NCBI GenBank assembly: GCA_000961725.1
Contig: LADS01000045.1
Span: 17,846 to 81,845 of the forward strand
Length of the DNA: 64,000 nucleotides
Direction of reading: 5' to 3'
DNA from: Desulfobulbaceae bacterium BRH_c16a
GTDB taxonomy: Bacteria > Desulfobacterota > Desulfobulbia > Desulfobulbales > Desulfocapsaceae
Within the stretch, counting starts at the first letter, position 1; each line of letters opens with the position of its first letter. The notes beneath the pieces are model-generated. The model was not told the origin of the DNA. It made no database searches and saw only the letters and a list, made by a program, of their open reading frames with translations. A program made the translations under genes and the position numbers. Shown piece by piece: positions 1 to 9,370 of the stretch.

Positions 1-1118
1 CCGAGGATCAGGTAGGGTATAATGTCGTCCTCCATGCCAAGAGACTGCAGCAGGCCGATAAGCAAGGGAAATGTTGCTCCAACAAAGGCCATATTGATGC
101 CGGCGACAATTCCCACCAGAAATGGCAGAAATACTGCAGCCGCAAAAAGAGCGACTCCGCTCCCGGCGCTCTCGGACATTGCCCGGACAATTCCTGCAGC
201 GCCCATTATATCCTTGAAGATAAAAATCACCGCAACCACCATGAGCATGGACATCAGGCTCTTTTTCCGCAGCACCTGGAGAAGAAAATCATAACCTAGT
301 CGGTTTTGCAGCATGATGCAGCAGATGGCACCTGTCAGGGCGATGATGACTCCCCATTCGAAGGCTATCCCGGGGGCAAACACGCCAAGCAAGGTTTCCA
401 GGCCTACCGCGCCGACTATGGCAATGAGCAGGGGCAGGCCTTCTTTGACCACCAGACCGACGTTTTTTTCCTGAGGGACATCTGTTTGATCCCGTAGTGG
501 GGCAGGATTGAACACTCCTGGCCGGAGAAAAAAGAACCAGCCGATAACAAACATGGCTATCACTCCCGGCCAGGACTTGCCGATGTACTCACTCACCGGA
601 ATACCGGCAAGGGCAACTGTCAAGATGATTCCGGGGTATAAAGGCCAGGCCATCTCCCAGACGTGCCGGAACCAGTAGTTAATGACAGCCCTGTCCTCGT
701 TTTTGAGATCCATGTCGGCGCTCACCGCTTTGACCATCGGCGCGGAAAAGATTGCCCCGCCCGGCATCGGCAAAAGGCCGATGAGCGCCGGAAAAAAAAT
801 AAGCCGCAGACGGACCCTGACGAGGTAACCGGACAGCGCCCCCATAAGCCTTGCCGACTGGCCTGATCTCTCCAGGCCATCCGAGAGAACGAGAATCAAG
901 CCAACTATGGCGACAAGCAATAAAAATTTCTCCTCCACCAAAGCCAGGCAGCTTACCTGCACCCATCCGAAAATGGAAAGCCCGAAGATCAGACCCATGA
1001 AAAGGCCGCCAAACAGGATGGAGAGAGCCAATCCAAGCTTGTTCCTGATTCCGACCAGCATCAGAGCAAAGGCCGCGAGCACTTTCACAAACGGCAGGGC
1101 TGCAGAAAAATTTTCCAT
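1..1118 (-). CDS. DUF401-family integral membrane protein (3' end outside window)
   Basis: The frame is open from an ATG at 1118 down to the window edge (372 codons, no stop seen), so only the C-terminal end is missing. The product is almost entirely hydrophobic helices joined by short charged loops. It begins MENFSAALPFVKVLAAF and contains the glycine/proline-rich stretch LIGLLPMPGGAIFSAPMVKA, which I recognise from the DUF401 (AF0091-type) permease-like family of about 400 residues. The family has no firmly assigned substrate; its architecture resembles organic-anion permeases. The gene is divergent from the sensor kinase/NtrC pair and about 4.7 kb from the lut genes, so a carboxylate (lactate-like) substrate is a reasonable guess but only inference. 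No sigma-54 element was found in the 205-bp divergent gap. Confidence 0.75.
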   Translation of the reverse strand, partial: MENFSAALPFVKVLAAFALMLVGIRNKLGLALSILFGGLFMGLIFGLSIFGWVQVSCLALVEEKFLLLVAIVGLILVLSDGLERSGQSARLMGALSGYLVRVRLRLIFFPALIGLLPMPGGAIFSAPMVKAVSADMDLKNEDRAVINYWFRHVWEMAWPLYPGIILTVALAGIPVSEYIGKSWPGVIAMFVIGWFFFLRPGVFNPAPLRDQTDVPQEKNVGLVVKEGLPLLIAIVGAVGLETLLGVFAPGIAFEWGVIIALTGAICCIMLQNRLGYDFLLQVLRKKSLMSMLMVVAVIFIFKDIMGAAGIVRAMSESAGSGVALFAAAVFLPFLVGIVAGINMAFVGATFPLLIGLLQSLGMEDDIIPYLIL

Positions 1119-1323
1119 AATTAATAGGGACCAAAGCCAAAAAGCCGAAAATATTCAGATGCGATCCTTCAGGCAGCGTTCATCTGCCGCCGAAACCTAA
1201 AAATATTACTCCGATTACTCAGTCTACAGTATGCTTTTTCCCGAGCACGTACTATATATTTCCTGTGAACATGGATTGACACAAAAGAAATGAAAATACC
1301 GGCAAGTCCCCGCACACGACCCT

Positions 1324-3963
1324 ATGCGCTTCATTAGACTGATTTTTACCGTTATCGCCTTCCAGCTGCTGCTGCCTTCGCTCTTAGCAGCGATTCAGGT
1401 ACAGGATAAGAAAAACGTTCTCTATCTCAACTCCTATCACAATGGCTATAAGTGGTCCGATGGCTTGCTCGAAGGGGTCCGCACTGTTCTTAACAACAGC
1501 AAGTATAAAGTCGACCTGCAGATCGAGTACATGGATGCCAAAAAATTCCAGTATGATGTTATTACGGAAAGTCAGTTCTTCCTCTATAAACAGAAATTTG
1601 CAAATGAAAAATTTGATATCATCGTCATCTCCGACAACGATGCCTTAAACTTCATCAACCGGTACAGGGACCAACTGTTTCCCGGAGTTCCGGTTGTTTT
1701 CTGCGGCATAAACGACCTCATGGAAGCCGACACGGCTCCCGGCAACATTACCGGTGTAGTGGAAGTCTACGATTTAATCGCCACCCTGGATGTCGCAAAA
1801 AAACTTCATCCCAAAAGGGCTCGCGTCATCATCCTGATCGACGAGTCGACTGCCGGCAGCGCGATCAGACGCCAGGCCGAAAAAATTACCGAGCACATCG
1901 ATACCGGCCTGCAGGTCGAATTCTGGACTCAACTGAGTCTCGAGGAGGCACAACGCCGCGTGAGCCATCTTCCCGACAACACGTTCCTGTTTATTGCCCC
2001 CTATTACCAGACGATCAACGGCCGTTTTTACACTTCCGAAGAGGTGAGCGAGGCTATCTACAAGCACAGTTCCGTACCCATCTATACGGGATGGGAGTTC
2101 ATGGTCGGCTACGGCGCCGTCGGCGGCAGAGTGCTGTCCGGAGTAGAACACGGCAAGATGGCCGGAGAGATGGCCCTGCAGATCCTTCAGGGGAAAAAAG
2201 CCGACGACATACCCATTGTCCGGGAACCAAGCGGTATCTATGTGTTTGACTACATAGTGATGGAAAAACTTGGTCTTAAACGGGATCTGCTTCCTGAGAA
2301 CAGCAGAATCATCAATGCGCCGAAAGCGATTTACGCTATTTCCAAAGAGCTTTTCTGGACCATAATGGTCAGCTTCATCCTCCTGCTTCTTGCCCTCATC
2401 TCCATGCTTGGGGCAATGCTCGAACGGCGCAAGGTCGAATTAAAAATCATCGATCAGCTGGCCTTTCAGGCGACTCTCATGGACACCATTCCACAACTCG
2501 TTTCATGGAAGGATCTTGAAGGAAAGTATCTTGGCGCCAACCGCGCCTTCATGGATTTTTTCGGGATCGAGCAGACCCAGCAGGTAGTCGGTAAATCGAC
2601 CGGACAATTGCTCAGCGACAAATCCTACTCCGACTGGTCGGTATCCGCCGATGCGGCCGTGGTGTACAGCAAAAAAGCCTTCCGCAAGATTCGCCGCAAA
2701 GTGACCGGCAAAAATGGCCAGGAGGCATGGATTGAAGTGAACAAGGTCCCTCTGCAGGGCCAGGGCGGTAAAATCGTCGGAATCCTCAGTACAGCTGAAA
2801 ACATTACCAAAGAACAGAACCTGGAAAAGCAGCTCCTGCAATCGCAGAAGATGGAGGCCATCGGCACCTTGGCTGGAGGAATTGCCCATGATTTCAATAA
2901 TATTCTTACATCGATCATTAATTCCACAGAACTCGCCATAGGTGATCTCAGCCCGGGGACGCAGACCGAGGCGGACTTGCAAAGGGTATTGAAAGCGGCG
3001 AGAAGAGGCGGCCGGGTCGTCCAGCAGATCCTGTCTTTCAGCCGCCCGTCCCGAGAAGGTTTTCGACCGACCGACATGGGCAGCGTTGTGCAGGAAGTCG
3101 TCCATCTGATGGAAGCCTCGATGCCCGCAAATATCACGGTAACGAGCAACGTCGAACCGGCAAACAGGCTCTTTGTGCATGCCGACCCGACCCAGATGCA
3201 CCAGGCTATCCTGAATCTCTGCACCAATGCCTTTCATGCCCTCAAGAAAAAGGGGGGCAACATCGACATCCAGCTGTCACGCATCCTCCCGGAAGACACC
3301 AAAATTACTTTGCTCCCTGATTTTTCCGGCAACCTTATCAAGCTTTCGGTAACCGACAACGGTCCCGGAATCAAGCCGGAGATCATTGATAAAATTTTTG
3401 ACCCGTTCTTTTCGACAAAAAACAAGTCCGAAGGCACAGGGCTGGGCCTGGCGGTAGTTCACGGCATCGTCAAGAGCCATCAAGGCGCCATCAGAGTTTT
3501 CTGCGGCGAGGAGAGCGGCAGCACTTTCGAGATCCTGCTGCCGGAAACCGAAGCGGGGGAAGATATCGTCTCCAGCAGCCTTGGCTCCGGATTCGAAACC
3601 GGGGGTCATATTCTTTTCGTCGAGGACGACGAGGATCAACTGCAGACCACGCCACGCCTCCTCGAAGAAATGGGATTTGCCGTAACCGCTCTACGCGAAC
3701 CTGCGGCTGCATTACATCTCGCCTCGTCAGTATCATCTTCATTTGATATAATGATTACCGATTTCGACATGCCGGGAATGAGCGGGGCCGAACTCGCCGG
3801 CAGACTCCCCGGTCTTCCGGTGATACTCATTTCCGGGCGGGACGATGCCAGGGCGGCTGCCAGGGATTATGCCAACATCGTTAAAGTGGTCATCAAGCCA
3901 TATGATAAAAAAGACCTCATGGAAGCAATCCGCGAGGTAATGTTAAGTGAAAAACCAGCATGA
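1324..3963 (+). CDS. Hybrid sensor histidine kinase with periplasmic ABC-substrate-binding-like sensor domain
   Basis: This is an 879-residue inner-membrane sensor. A signal/anchor helix (about residues 1-23) is followed by a periplasmic domain (about 30-325) of the ABC_sub_bind (DUF534-like) fold, a second membrane helix (about 343-364), a PAS domain (about 380-495), a HisKA dimerisation helix with H-box GGIAHDFNNIL (His near residue 522), a HATPase domain with N-box (LCTNAFHAL), VTDNGPGI and GTGLGL motifs, and a C-terminal receiver domain with acceptor Asp in MITDFDMPG. Its stop overlaps the start of the downstream NtrC-type regulator by 4 bp (ATGA), so the two form a two-component pair. 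The ligand is unknown; the periplasmic-binding-protein fold suggests a small extracellular molecule. The first ATG of the frame is used; a TTGACA lies 43 bp upstream but no convincing -10 follows it. Confidence 0.9.
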   Translation: MRFIRLIFTVIAFQLLLPSLLAAIQVQDKKNVLYLNSYHNGYKWSDGLLEGVRTVLNNSKYKVDLQIEYMDAKKFQYDVITESQFFLYKQKFANEKFDIIVISDNDALNFINRYRDQLFPGVPVVFCGINDLMEADTAPGNITGVVEVYDLIATLDVAKKLHPKRARVIILIDESTAGSAIRRQAEKITEHIDTGLQVEFWTQLSLEEAQRRVSHLPDNTFLFIAPYYQTINGRFYTSEEVSEAIYKHSSVPIYTGWEFMVGYGAVGGRVLSGVEHGKMAGEMALQILQGKKADDIPIVREPSGIYVFDYIVMEKLGLKRDLLPENSRIINAPKAIYAISKELFWTIMVSFILLLLALISMLGAMLERRKVELKIIDQLAFQATLMDTIPQLVSWKDLEGKYLGANRAFMDFFGIEQTQQVVGKSTGQLLSDKSYSDWSVSADAAVVYSKKAFRKIRRKVTGKNGQEAWIEVNKVPLQGQGGKIVGILSTAENITKEQNLEKQLLQSQKMEAIGTLAGGIAHDFNNILTSIINSTELAIGDLSPGTQTEADLQRVLKAARRGGRVVQQILSFSRPSREGFRPTDMGSVVQEVVHLMEASMPANITVTSNVEPANRLFVHADPTQMHQAILNLCTNAFHALKKKGGNIDIQLSRILPEDTKITLLPDFSGNLIKLSVTDNGPGIKPEIIDKIFDPFFSTKNKSEGTGLGLAVVHGIVKSHQGAIRVFCGEESGSTFEILLPETEAGEDIVSSSLGSGFETGGHILFVEDDEDQLQTTPRLLEEMGFAVTALREPAAALHLASSVSSSFDIMITDFDMPGMSGAELAGRLPGLPVILISGRDDARAAARDYANIVKVVIKPYDKKDLMEAIREVMLSEKPA

Positions 3964-5399
3964 CAAACATTCTCATCATCGACGATGATATTGAGGCCTG
4001 TGAGACCATGGCCAGCCTTGTCACCCGGCTTTCCTATGCCGCCGGCAAGGCCCATACCCTGAAAGACGGCCTCGATCTTGCACAGCGCAATAATTATGAC
4101 GTGGTCTTCCTCGATGTCTACCTGCCGGATGGCAACGGTCTCGATATTCTCCCCTCACTCATGGCCATAAATGACCCTCCCGAGGTCATTATTCTCACCG
4201 GCAAAGGCAATCCGGATGGTGCCGAACTGGCAATCAAAGGCGGAGTATGGGACTATCTCCTGAAACCAACCAGCGTCCGCGATATTACCCTCACCCTCAA
4301 CAGAGCCCTGAAGTATCGCAAGGAAAAAAAGGGCAGTGCCGGCAAGAACGAACTTGTCATCACCGGCATCATCGGCAACAGTCCCGGCATCAAGGCAAGC
4401 ATAGCGTTGACCGCGAAGGCCTCAATGTCCGAGGCCAATGTGCTTCTCACCGGAGAAACCGGAACCGGCAAAGAATTATTTGCCACCGTCATCCACAAAA
4501 ACAGCAGCCGGTCATCCGGCAACTTTGTTGTGGTCGACTGCGCCTCTCTCACGGAATCATTGGTGGAATCAACTCTTTTCGGTTATCTGAAGGGCTCGTT
4601 TACCGGCGCCCAGCTTGATCGCCAGGGTTTGATAAAAGCAGCTGACGGCGGCACTCTTTTTCTCGATGAAATCGGCGAAATGCCCCTTTCGATCCAGAAG
4701 GTTTTTTTGCGGGTCCTCCAGGAACGGCAGTTCAGACCGGTTGGAGCAACCAAGGAGCAGCCCAGCAATTTCCGCCTCATAGCCGCAACCAATCGTGACC
4801 TTGAACAGATGGTCGAAAAAGGCCAGTTCCGCAGCGACCTCCTGTTTCGCATCAAGACCATGCGGATAGACCTCCCCTCACTGCGTCAGCGGGTTGGCGA
4901 TATCAATGACCTTGCCGATTTCCGGGTGAAGCAGCTGTGCAAGAATTTCGTCATGGAGCCCAAGGAAATCGGGGAAGACTTTTCCAAGACACTGGCTGAA
5001 TACAACTGGCCCGGCAATGTCCGTGAACTCTTCAATATCCTTGAAAACGCGGTGATCAATGCCGGTGAGGAAAGCACCCTCTGCGCCATGCATCTCCCGA
5101 GAAGTCTGAGGATTCAAGTCGCCAAAGCCCAGATTACCAGACTCACCGGAGCGCAGGTGATTGAAGAGGAAAGCACTGCCTCCGATCCTCTTGTGCAGAA
5201 TTTCGGACAAAAAATATTTGAAGATATCTTCGACCGCCAGTTGCCGCCGCTGAAGGAGTTCAAGAATACCGCAGAAAAAACCTATCTCGGGGAACTGATT
5301 CGTCAATGTGAAGGAAATATCCATAACATAATGGATATTTCCGGCCTCTCCCGTTCTCATTTTTATGCCCTTTTGAAGAAATATCATCTGTCGCAATAA
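3960..5399 (+). CDS. Sigma-54-dependent response regulator, NtrC family
   Basis: The 479-residue protein has an N-terminal receiver (acidic pocket near residues 8-10, phosphoacceptor Asp52 in FLDVYLPDG), a central AAA+ sigma-54 interaction domain (Walker A GETGTGKE near residue 165; the sigma-54 contact loop reads GSFTGA rather than the usual GAFTGA; the Walker B region GTLFLDEIGEM) and a C-terminal Fis-type helix-turn-helix (last 40 residues). It activates RNA polymerase-sigma-54 from remote sites. A near-perfect -24/-12 promoter lies 217 bp past its stop in front of the lut genes, which makes those genes its most likely target. It is translationally coupled to the upstream kinase. Confidence 0.93.
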   Translation: MTNILIIDDDIEACETMASLVTRLSYAAGKAHTLKDGLDLAQRNNYDVVFLDVYLPDGNGLDILPSLMAINDPPEVIILTGKGNPDGAELAIKGGVWDYLLKPTSVRDITLTLNRALKYRKEKKGSAGKNELVITGIIGNSPGIKASIALTAKASMSEANVLLTGETGTGKELFATVIHKNSSRSSGNFVVVDCASLTESLVESTLFGYLKGSFTGAQLDRQGLIKAADGGTLFLDEIGEMPLSIQKVFLRVLQERQFRPVGATKEQPSNFRLIAATNRDLEQMVEKGQFRSDLLFRIKTMRIDLPSLRQRVGDINDLADFRVKQLCKNFVMEPKEIGEDFSKTLAEYNWPGNVRELFNILENAVINAGEESTLCAMHLPRSLRIQVAKAQITRLTGAQVIEEESTASDPLVQNFGQKIFEDIFDRQLPPLKEFKNTAEKTYLGELIRQCEGNIHNIMDISGLSRSHFYALLKKYHLSQ

Positions 5400-5523
5400 T
5401 CGACGGTATCGCGCATTTTCCGGCCCGGGAGTTAAACGGCGGTCAAGATTGTCTGACTTTTCGGACCACAATTCATGTGGAAAGGCTGTATCGGTGTCTT
5501 CGCCTTCCCGTCTGTCCTCTTTT

Positions 5524-5543
5524 CCGGACATGACGATGTCCGG
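5524..5543. promoter_or_regulatory. Perfect 8-bp dyad (candidate activator site or hairpin)
   Basis: CCGGACAT and ATGTCCGG are separated by GACG. The dyad lies 125 bp after the regulator stop and about 70 bp upstream of the -24 element, near -110 relative to the expected start site. That distance suits an NtrC-type enhancer site. The same sequence could fold as a GC-rich hairpin ending the kinase-regulator transcript, although no T run follows. The rest of 5400-5793 holds no gene that I can support. Confidence 0.5.
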
Positions 5544-5615
5544 CTTCCTTCACAGCTGTTCAGATTTTCGTGCTTTTCTATAAAAATACAGAGACAACGA
5601 TGCAAGACCTTTTTT

Positions 5616-5631
5616 TGGCATATAAATTGCT
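5616..5631 (+). promoter_or_regulatory. Sigma-54 (-24/-12) promoter of the lut operon
   Basis: TGGCAT-N5-TTGCT matches the consensus TGGCAC-N5-TTGC(A/T) with one substitution, and the invariant GG and GC dinucleotides are exactly 10 bp apart. Transcription would start near 5642, leaving a leader of about 150 bp before lutC. The NtrC-type gene directly upstream fits as its activator. Confidence 0.85.
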
Positions 5632-5793
5632 AATCAGCAATGCGGCTTTCGTTGGATTTTTCCATGAATGCACGATATAATCGAAAGTACTTTGGTTGTT
5701 GCAGGTTGTTCTTTCATCAATCCCCCGAATATCAATGCAACTTCAATCATTTTCCGACCAATACGCAGATATGCATAAACAAGGAAGAAGGAT

Positions 5794-6354
5794 ATGACTG
5801 AGAACAGAATAGACCGATTTATCGAGTCGGCAAAACGAGTCGGGGCAGAGGTCCTGAGAAAAGAAAATCTCCAGGAAGCAGCCGCCTATATTGCCGGCAA
5901 GGCTCAAGGGACAACCCTGGTTCCGGAGACTCCCCTGGCCAGACGACATGGGCTGCGGGCTCTTTTATCGGAGGCCGGAGTCAACGTTTTTACCAAAGGG
6001 TTCAGGGAAGCAGGTCATCTGCCGGGGGCCGGCGTCACCTTCAGTAATTTTGCCATGGCCGATACCGGTACAGTGGTGCTGGAAAGCACCGATGAAAACA
6101 TTCGTCTTGCGACAACACTTCCCGAAATACATTTTGTTCTGGTCGATCCGGCGACCATCCTCAGGGACAATCTCGCCGCGGCCGAGCCCATGAATGCTTT
6201 TCATCAGGACGCTGCACCTAAATTTATTGCCTACATCACCGGCCCAAGCCGTACCGCCGACATAGAGCGAGTGCTGACCATCGGTTGTCATGGCCCCAGA
6301 GAATTGCACATTCTTCTGGTGGATAACATTTCCAGCGATCTGCTGGAAAATTGA
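5794..6354 (+). CDS. lutC: LUD-domain lactate utilization protein C (LutC/LldG type)
   Basis: This 186-residue LUD (LutC/YkgG) domain protein is the small subunit of the LutABC-type L-lactate (or related 2-hydroxyacid) oxidising complex of the cytoplasm. Family signatures are the SNFAMADTGTVVL segment, the ATTLPEIHFVLVD strand and the conserved end GPSRTADIERVLTIGCHGP. Start: ATG preceded by AAGGA at good spacing. It is first in the transcript driven by the sigma-54 promoter and lies 15 bp before the fused lutBA gene. A second, longer LutC paralogue is encoded at 29074-29829. Confidence 0.88.
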   Translation: MTENRIDRFIESAKRVGAEVLRKENLQEAAAYIAGKAQGTTLVPETPLARRHGLRALLSEAGVNVFTKGFREAGHLPGAGVTFSNFAMADTGTVVLESTDENIRLATTLPEIHFVLVDPATILRDNLAAAEPMNAFHQDAAPKFIAYITGPSRTADIERVLTIGCHGPRELHILLVDNISSDLLEN

Positions 6355-6369
6355 GAGGAGAAGAGAAGA

Positions 6370-8544
6370 ATGGCACCAGAAGTGACCTATAAAAAGAGCG
6401 TTGAAGAGGCCATTGGCAATCCGAAACTGAGCAAGGCCCTTCACCTCTTCGGTGACGCCTATCTCATTGCCAGGGAAAATGCTTTCAGAGGACTTGACTT
6501 TCAAGAGATGCGCACCGAACTCGCCGCCATAAAGGATGAAGTTCGAATTCGCCGAAAGGAACTCCTCGCTGAATTCATTAAAAATGCCGAAGCTGCAGGC
6601 TCCAAAGTCTTTTTAGCCAAGGACACCAAAGAAGCCAATGAGTACGTGATCAACCTGGCGAAACAGAAAAAGGCCAAACTGATTGCCAAATCGAAATCCA
6701 TGGTGTCGGAAGAAGCACATCTCAACAAAGCTCTGGAAGCACACGGAATCAGGGCAGCGGAAACCGATCTCGGCGAATGGATTGTCCAGCTGGCCGGTCA
6801 ACGGCCGAGCCACATGGTGATGCCCGCCATCCATATGTTCAAGGAGGAAGTCGCCGAACTGTTCAGCAAAGAAGCCGGCAAACACCTTGCCCCGGAAATT
6901 AAAGCTCTGGTCGATCATGCCCGCGAAAGGCTGCGCAAAGAATATTTCAATGCGGATATCGGTCTTACCGGCGCCAATTTCCTCGTCGCCAACACCGGCG
7001 GCATCGGTCTTGTGACCAATGAGGGAAATGCCCGGCTCTGCGCCACATTACCCAAGGTTCATGTGGTCTTTGCCGGCATTCATAAACTGGTGCGCAACAT
7101 TGAGGATGCAATCAAGATTACCAGGCTCCTGCCGCGCAATGCCACCGGTCAGCTTCTCACCTCCTACGTCACCTGGATCAGAGGCGGTGTCCCGGTCGAT
7201 GGCGTGCAGAAAGAGCAGCACATCGTCCTCATCGACGGCGGCCGTGAAGCGCTGTTCGAATCGAAAGCCTGCCAGGACGCCCTGCGCTGCATCCAGTGCG
7301 GGGCCTGCGCCAATGTCTGCCCGGTATACCAGACCGTTGGCGGCCACGTGTTCGGCTCCATCTATATTTCCGCCATCGGCATCATCCTCACCGCCTTCTA
7401 CGAGGGGCTGGACAAGGCCAAGGAAATCACCAGGGCCTGTATCGGCTGTCGCTCCTGTGTCGCAGTCTGCCCGGCCAAGATCGATCTGGAAGAGATCATC
7501 CTGCATCTGCGCAACGAGGTTTCCAAGGAGTACGGGATGGGGGCCATCAAAAACGTGGCCTTCAAAGCGATTATGAAAAATCGCGGGCTCTTCCACAATC
7601 TGGTGCGGGCCGCTTCCAAACTGCAGTTGCCGGTCACCCAGAAGAACAGGAGCGAATCCGGGCCTCGTATCATTCGCCATCTGCCGATGCACTTCATGGC
7701 CAAAGACTATACCGAATGGCGGGATCTGCCGGCTATTGCCGAAAAGCCTTTCCGCGATCAATTTGGCACGATTGTCCAGAATGTCGTAAAGCCCCTCTAC
7801 CGTGTCGGCTTTTTTGTCGGCTGTGGAGCGGATTTTGTCTACCCCGAGGTTGGGGTGAGTCTCATCAAGGTCTTGAATGCTCTGAATGTCGAAGTGGTAT
7901 TCCCGAAAACCCAGAACTGCTGCGGCATCCCCGCGCTTTATTCGGGCGATACCGAGACCGGTGAATATCTGGCCAAACAGAGTGTACAGGCGTTCACCGA
8001 TGCCGACGTCGATTATATTCTCTCGATTTGTCCGACATGCACCATGGCCGTTAAACGGGATTTCGTCGAACGGCTTGCCGATCACCCGCAGTGGTCTGCA
8101 AAGGCCATGGCACTTTCCAATAAAACCATGGACGCTTCCGCCTTTCTTGAGAATGTGCTCGGAGCTTCTGCAAAACTCGGTTCAGCCGGACCTCAGAAAA
8201 CGGTGACCTACCATGACTCCTGTCACCTGAAGCGTGGCTCGAACGTCTGGAAGGAACCGCGGGCGCTTCTGGCCTGTTCGGGGCACCGGGTCGAAGAGAT
8301 GAAAAACTCCGATCGCTGCTGCGGCTTTGGCGGGACGTACTCGTTTCTCAGTCATCCGCAGATATCCAGACAGATCACCAAGGATAAGGTCGAGACCATC
8401 CTGGCGACCGGGGTAAAAACTGTGGCTACCGATTGCCCGGGCTGCATGATCATGCTGAAAGGTGCGGTAGGCAAGACCGACGCGACCATCCGTTGCGCCC
8501 ATACCATTGAGCTGCTGGCGGAATCGCTGGAGATGAAAAAATAG
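6370..8544 (+). CDS. LutB-LutA fusion iron-sulfur oxidoreductase
   Basis: The 724-residue protein joins two normally separate Lut subunits. Residues 1-300 are a LUD domain (LutB-like, with SKSMVSEEAHLNKALE and TDLGEWIVQLAGQRPSH). Two ferredoxin-type [4Fe-4S] motifs follow (CIQCGACANVCP near residue 307, CIGCRSCVAVCP near 357). The C-terminal half carries two CCG (cysteine-rich, LutA/GlpC-like) modules with NCCGIPALYSG near residue 517 and RCCGFGGTYSF near residue 650. It should oxidise lactate or a related 2-hydroxyacid and pass electrons through its clusters to the membrane pool. Comparable fusions are known from the organic-acid-oxidation regions of Desulfovibrio. The ATG is preceded by GAGGAGAAGAG. 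Confidence 0.9.
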   Translation: MAPEVTYKKSVEEAIGNPKLSKALHLFGDAYLIARENAFRGLDFQEMRTELAAIKDEVRIRRKELLAEFIKNAEAAGSKVFLAKDTKEANEYVINLAKQKKAKLIAKSKSMVSEEAHLNKALEAHGIRAAETDLGEWIVQLAGQRPSHMVMPAIHMFKEEVAELFSKEAGKHLAPEIKALVDHARERLRKEYFNADIGLTGANFLVANTGGIGLVTNEGNARLCATLPKVHVVFAGIHKLVRNIEDAIKITRLLPRNATGQLLTSYVTWIRGGVPVDGVQKEQHIVLIDGGREALFESKACQDALRCIQCGACANVCPVYQTVGGHVFGSIYISAIGIILTAFYEGLDKAKEITRACIGCRSCVAVCPAKIDLEEIILHLRNEVSKEYGMGAIKNVAFKAIMKNRGLFHNLVRAASKLQLPVTQKNRSESGPRIIRHLPMHFMAKDYTEWRDLPAIAEKPFRDQFGTIVQNVVKPLYRVGFFVGCGADFVYPEVGVSLIKVLNALNVEVVFPKTQNCCGIPALYSGDTETGEYLAKQSVQAFTDADVDYILSICPTCTMAVKRDFVERLADHPQWSAKAMALSNKTMDASAFLENVLGASAKLGSAGPQKTVTYHDSCHLKRGSNVWKEPRALLACSGHRVEEMKNSDRCCGFGGTYSFLSHPQISRQITKDKVETILATGVKTVATDCPGCMIMLKGAVGKTDATIRCAHTIELLAESLEMKK

Positions 8545-8561
8545 ACTTTGACACAAACGAT

Positions 8562-9305
8562 ATGACTATTCGACCGATTAAACCAAAACGTGTTTCCAGC
8601 CTGGTCTTTGAACAGATCCGGGAACTGATTTACAAGGGTACCTTCAAGCCCGGCCAGCAAATCCCGCCGGAGCGCGAGCTCGCTCTCTCCATGGAGGTAA
8701 GCAGGACTTCCGTGCGGAATGCCCTCGATAAATTGATCAAGCTTGGCCTGCTCTGGCAGATCCAGGGTCAGGGAACATTCGTCGGTTCCCCCGAAAACCG
8801 CCATGGCAATCCACTTGCCGCGGCCATGGCAACGGATGAGGCGACTTTTTTCGATCTGCTCGAGGTGCGCATGGGGCTGGAATGCAATGCGGCAAGACTG
8901 GCAGCACAACGCGCAACTGAAAGCGACCTGCGCGCCATGCAAAAAAGTCTTGAGGAGATGGCGGACGATCTGGCAGGTACAAATATGATTTCAACCTCCG
9001 CAGATACATCCTTCCATATGGCGGTGACTTTCTCCACCAAGAACCCGGTGCTGATTCATCTGACCAGGAATTTCTATGATTTTCTCTTTGTGGGCATCAA
9101 GAAAAATCTTGCCCATATGGTGGAAGCCCAGACTGCCTACGCCGATGTCCTGGAGCATCACCGCTCTATTCTCCGGCACATCAAAAGCAGGGAGCCGGAA
9201 AAAGCCTATGAGGCGATGCGCCGGCATTTGGTGTATGTGCAGGAGTTCTTCGAAAATCGCAACAATTTTTCCGATACCATTTCATTGAAGCATCTTGCAG
9301 CGTAA
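8562..9305 (+). CDS. FadR/GntR-family transcriptional regulator (LldR-like)
   Basis: The 247-residue protein has an N-terminal winged helix-turn-helix of the GntR type (VFEQIRELIYKGTFKPGQQI then PPERELALSMEVSRTSVRNA) and a helical FCD effector domain (about residues 90-230) with the expected spaced acidic and His residues. FadR-subfamily members near lactate genes (LldR, LutR) respond to lactate. Its place 17 bp after lutBA suggests it controls the same operon, adding a substrate-responsive layer to the sigma-54 activator. The ATG has only a weak ribosome site, so coupling to lutBA translation is possible. Confidence 0.88.
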   Translation: MTIRPIKPKRVSSLVFEQIRELIYKGTFKPGQQIPPERELALSMEVSRTSVRNALDKLIKLGLLWQIQGQGTFVGSPENRHGNPLAAAMATDEATFFDLLEVRMGLECNAARLAAQRATESDLRAMQKSLEEMADDLAGTNMISTSADTSFHMAVTFSTKNPVLIHLTRNFYDFLFVGIKKNLAHMVEAQTAYADVLEHHRSILRHIKSREPEKAYEAMRRHLVYVQEFFENRNNFSDTISLKHLAA

Positions 9306-9322
9306 ACGGAAAACCAACTGAC

Positions 9323-9350
9323 GCCGGCATCGCAACCCGACGATGCCGGC
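9323..9350. terminator. Inverted repeat between convergent genes (probable terminator)
   Basis: GCCGGCATCG, an 8-base loop (CAACCCGA), then CGATGCCGGC: a perfect 10-bp GC-rich stem between the convergent stops at 9305 and 9371. There is no T tract on either side. Confidence 0.6.
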
Positions 9351-9370
9351 ATCGGTTGTCCTGTTCCGGC

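Noticed and set aside
1276..1300. TTGACA as -35 of the sensor kinase promoter
   Set aside because: No acceptable -10 hexamer at 16-18 bp.
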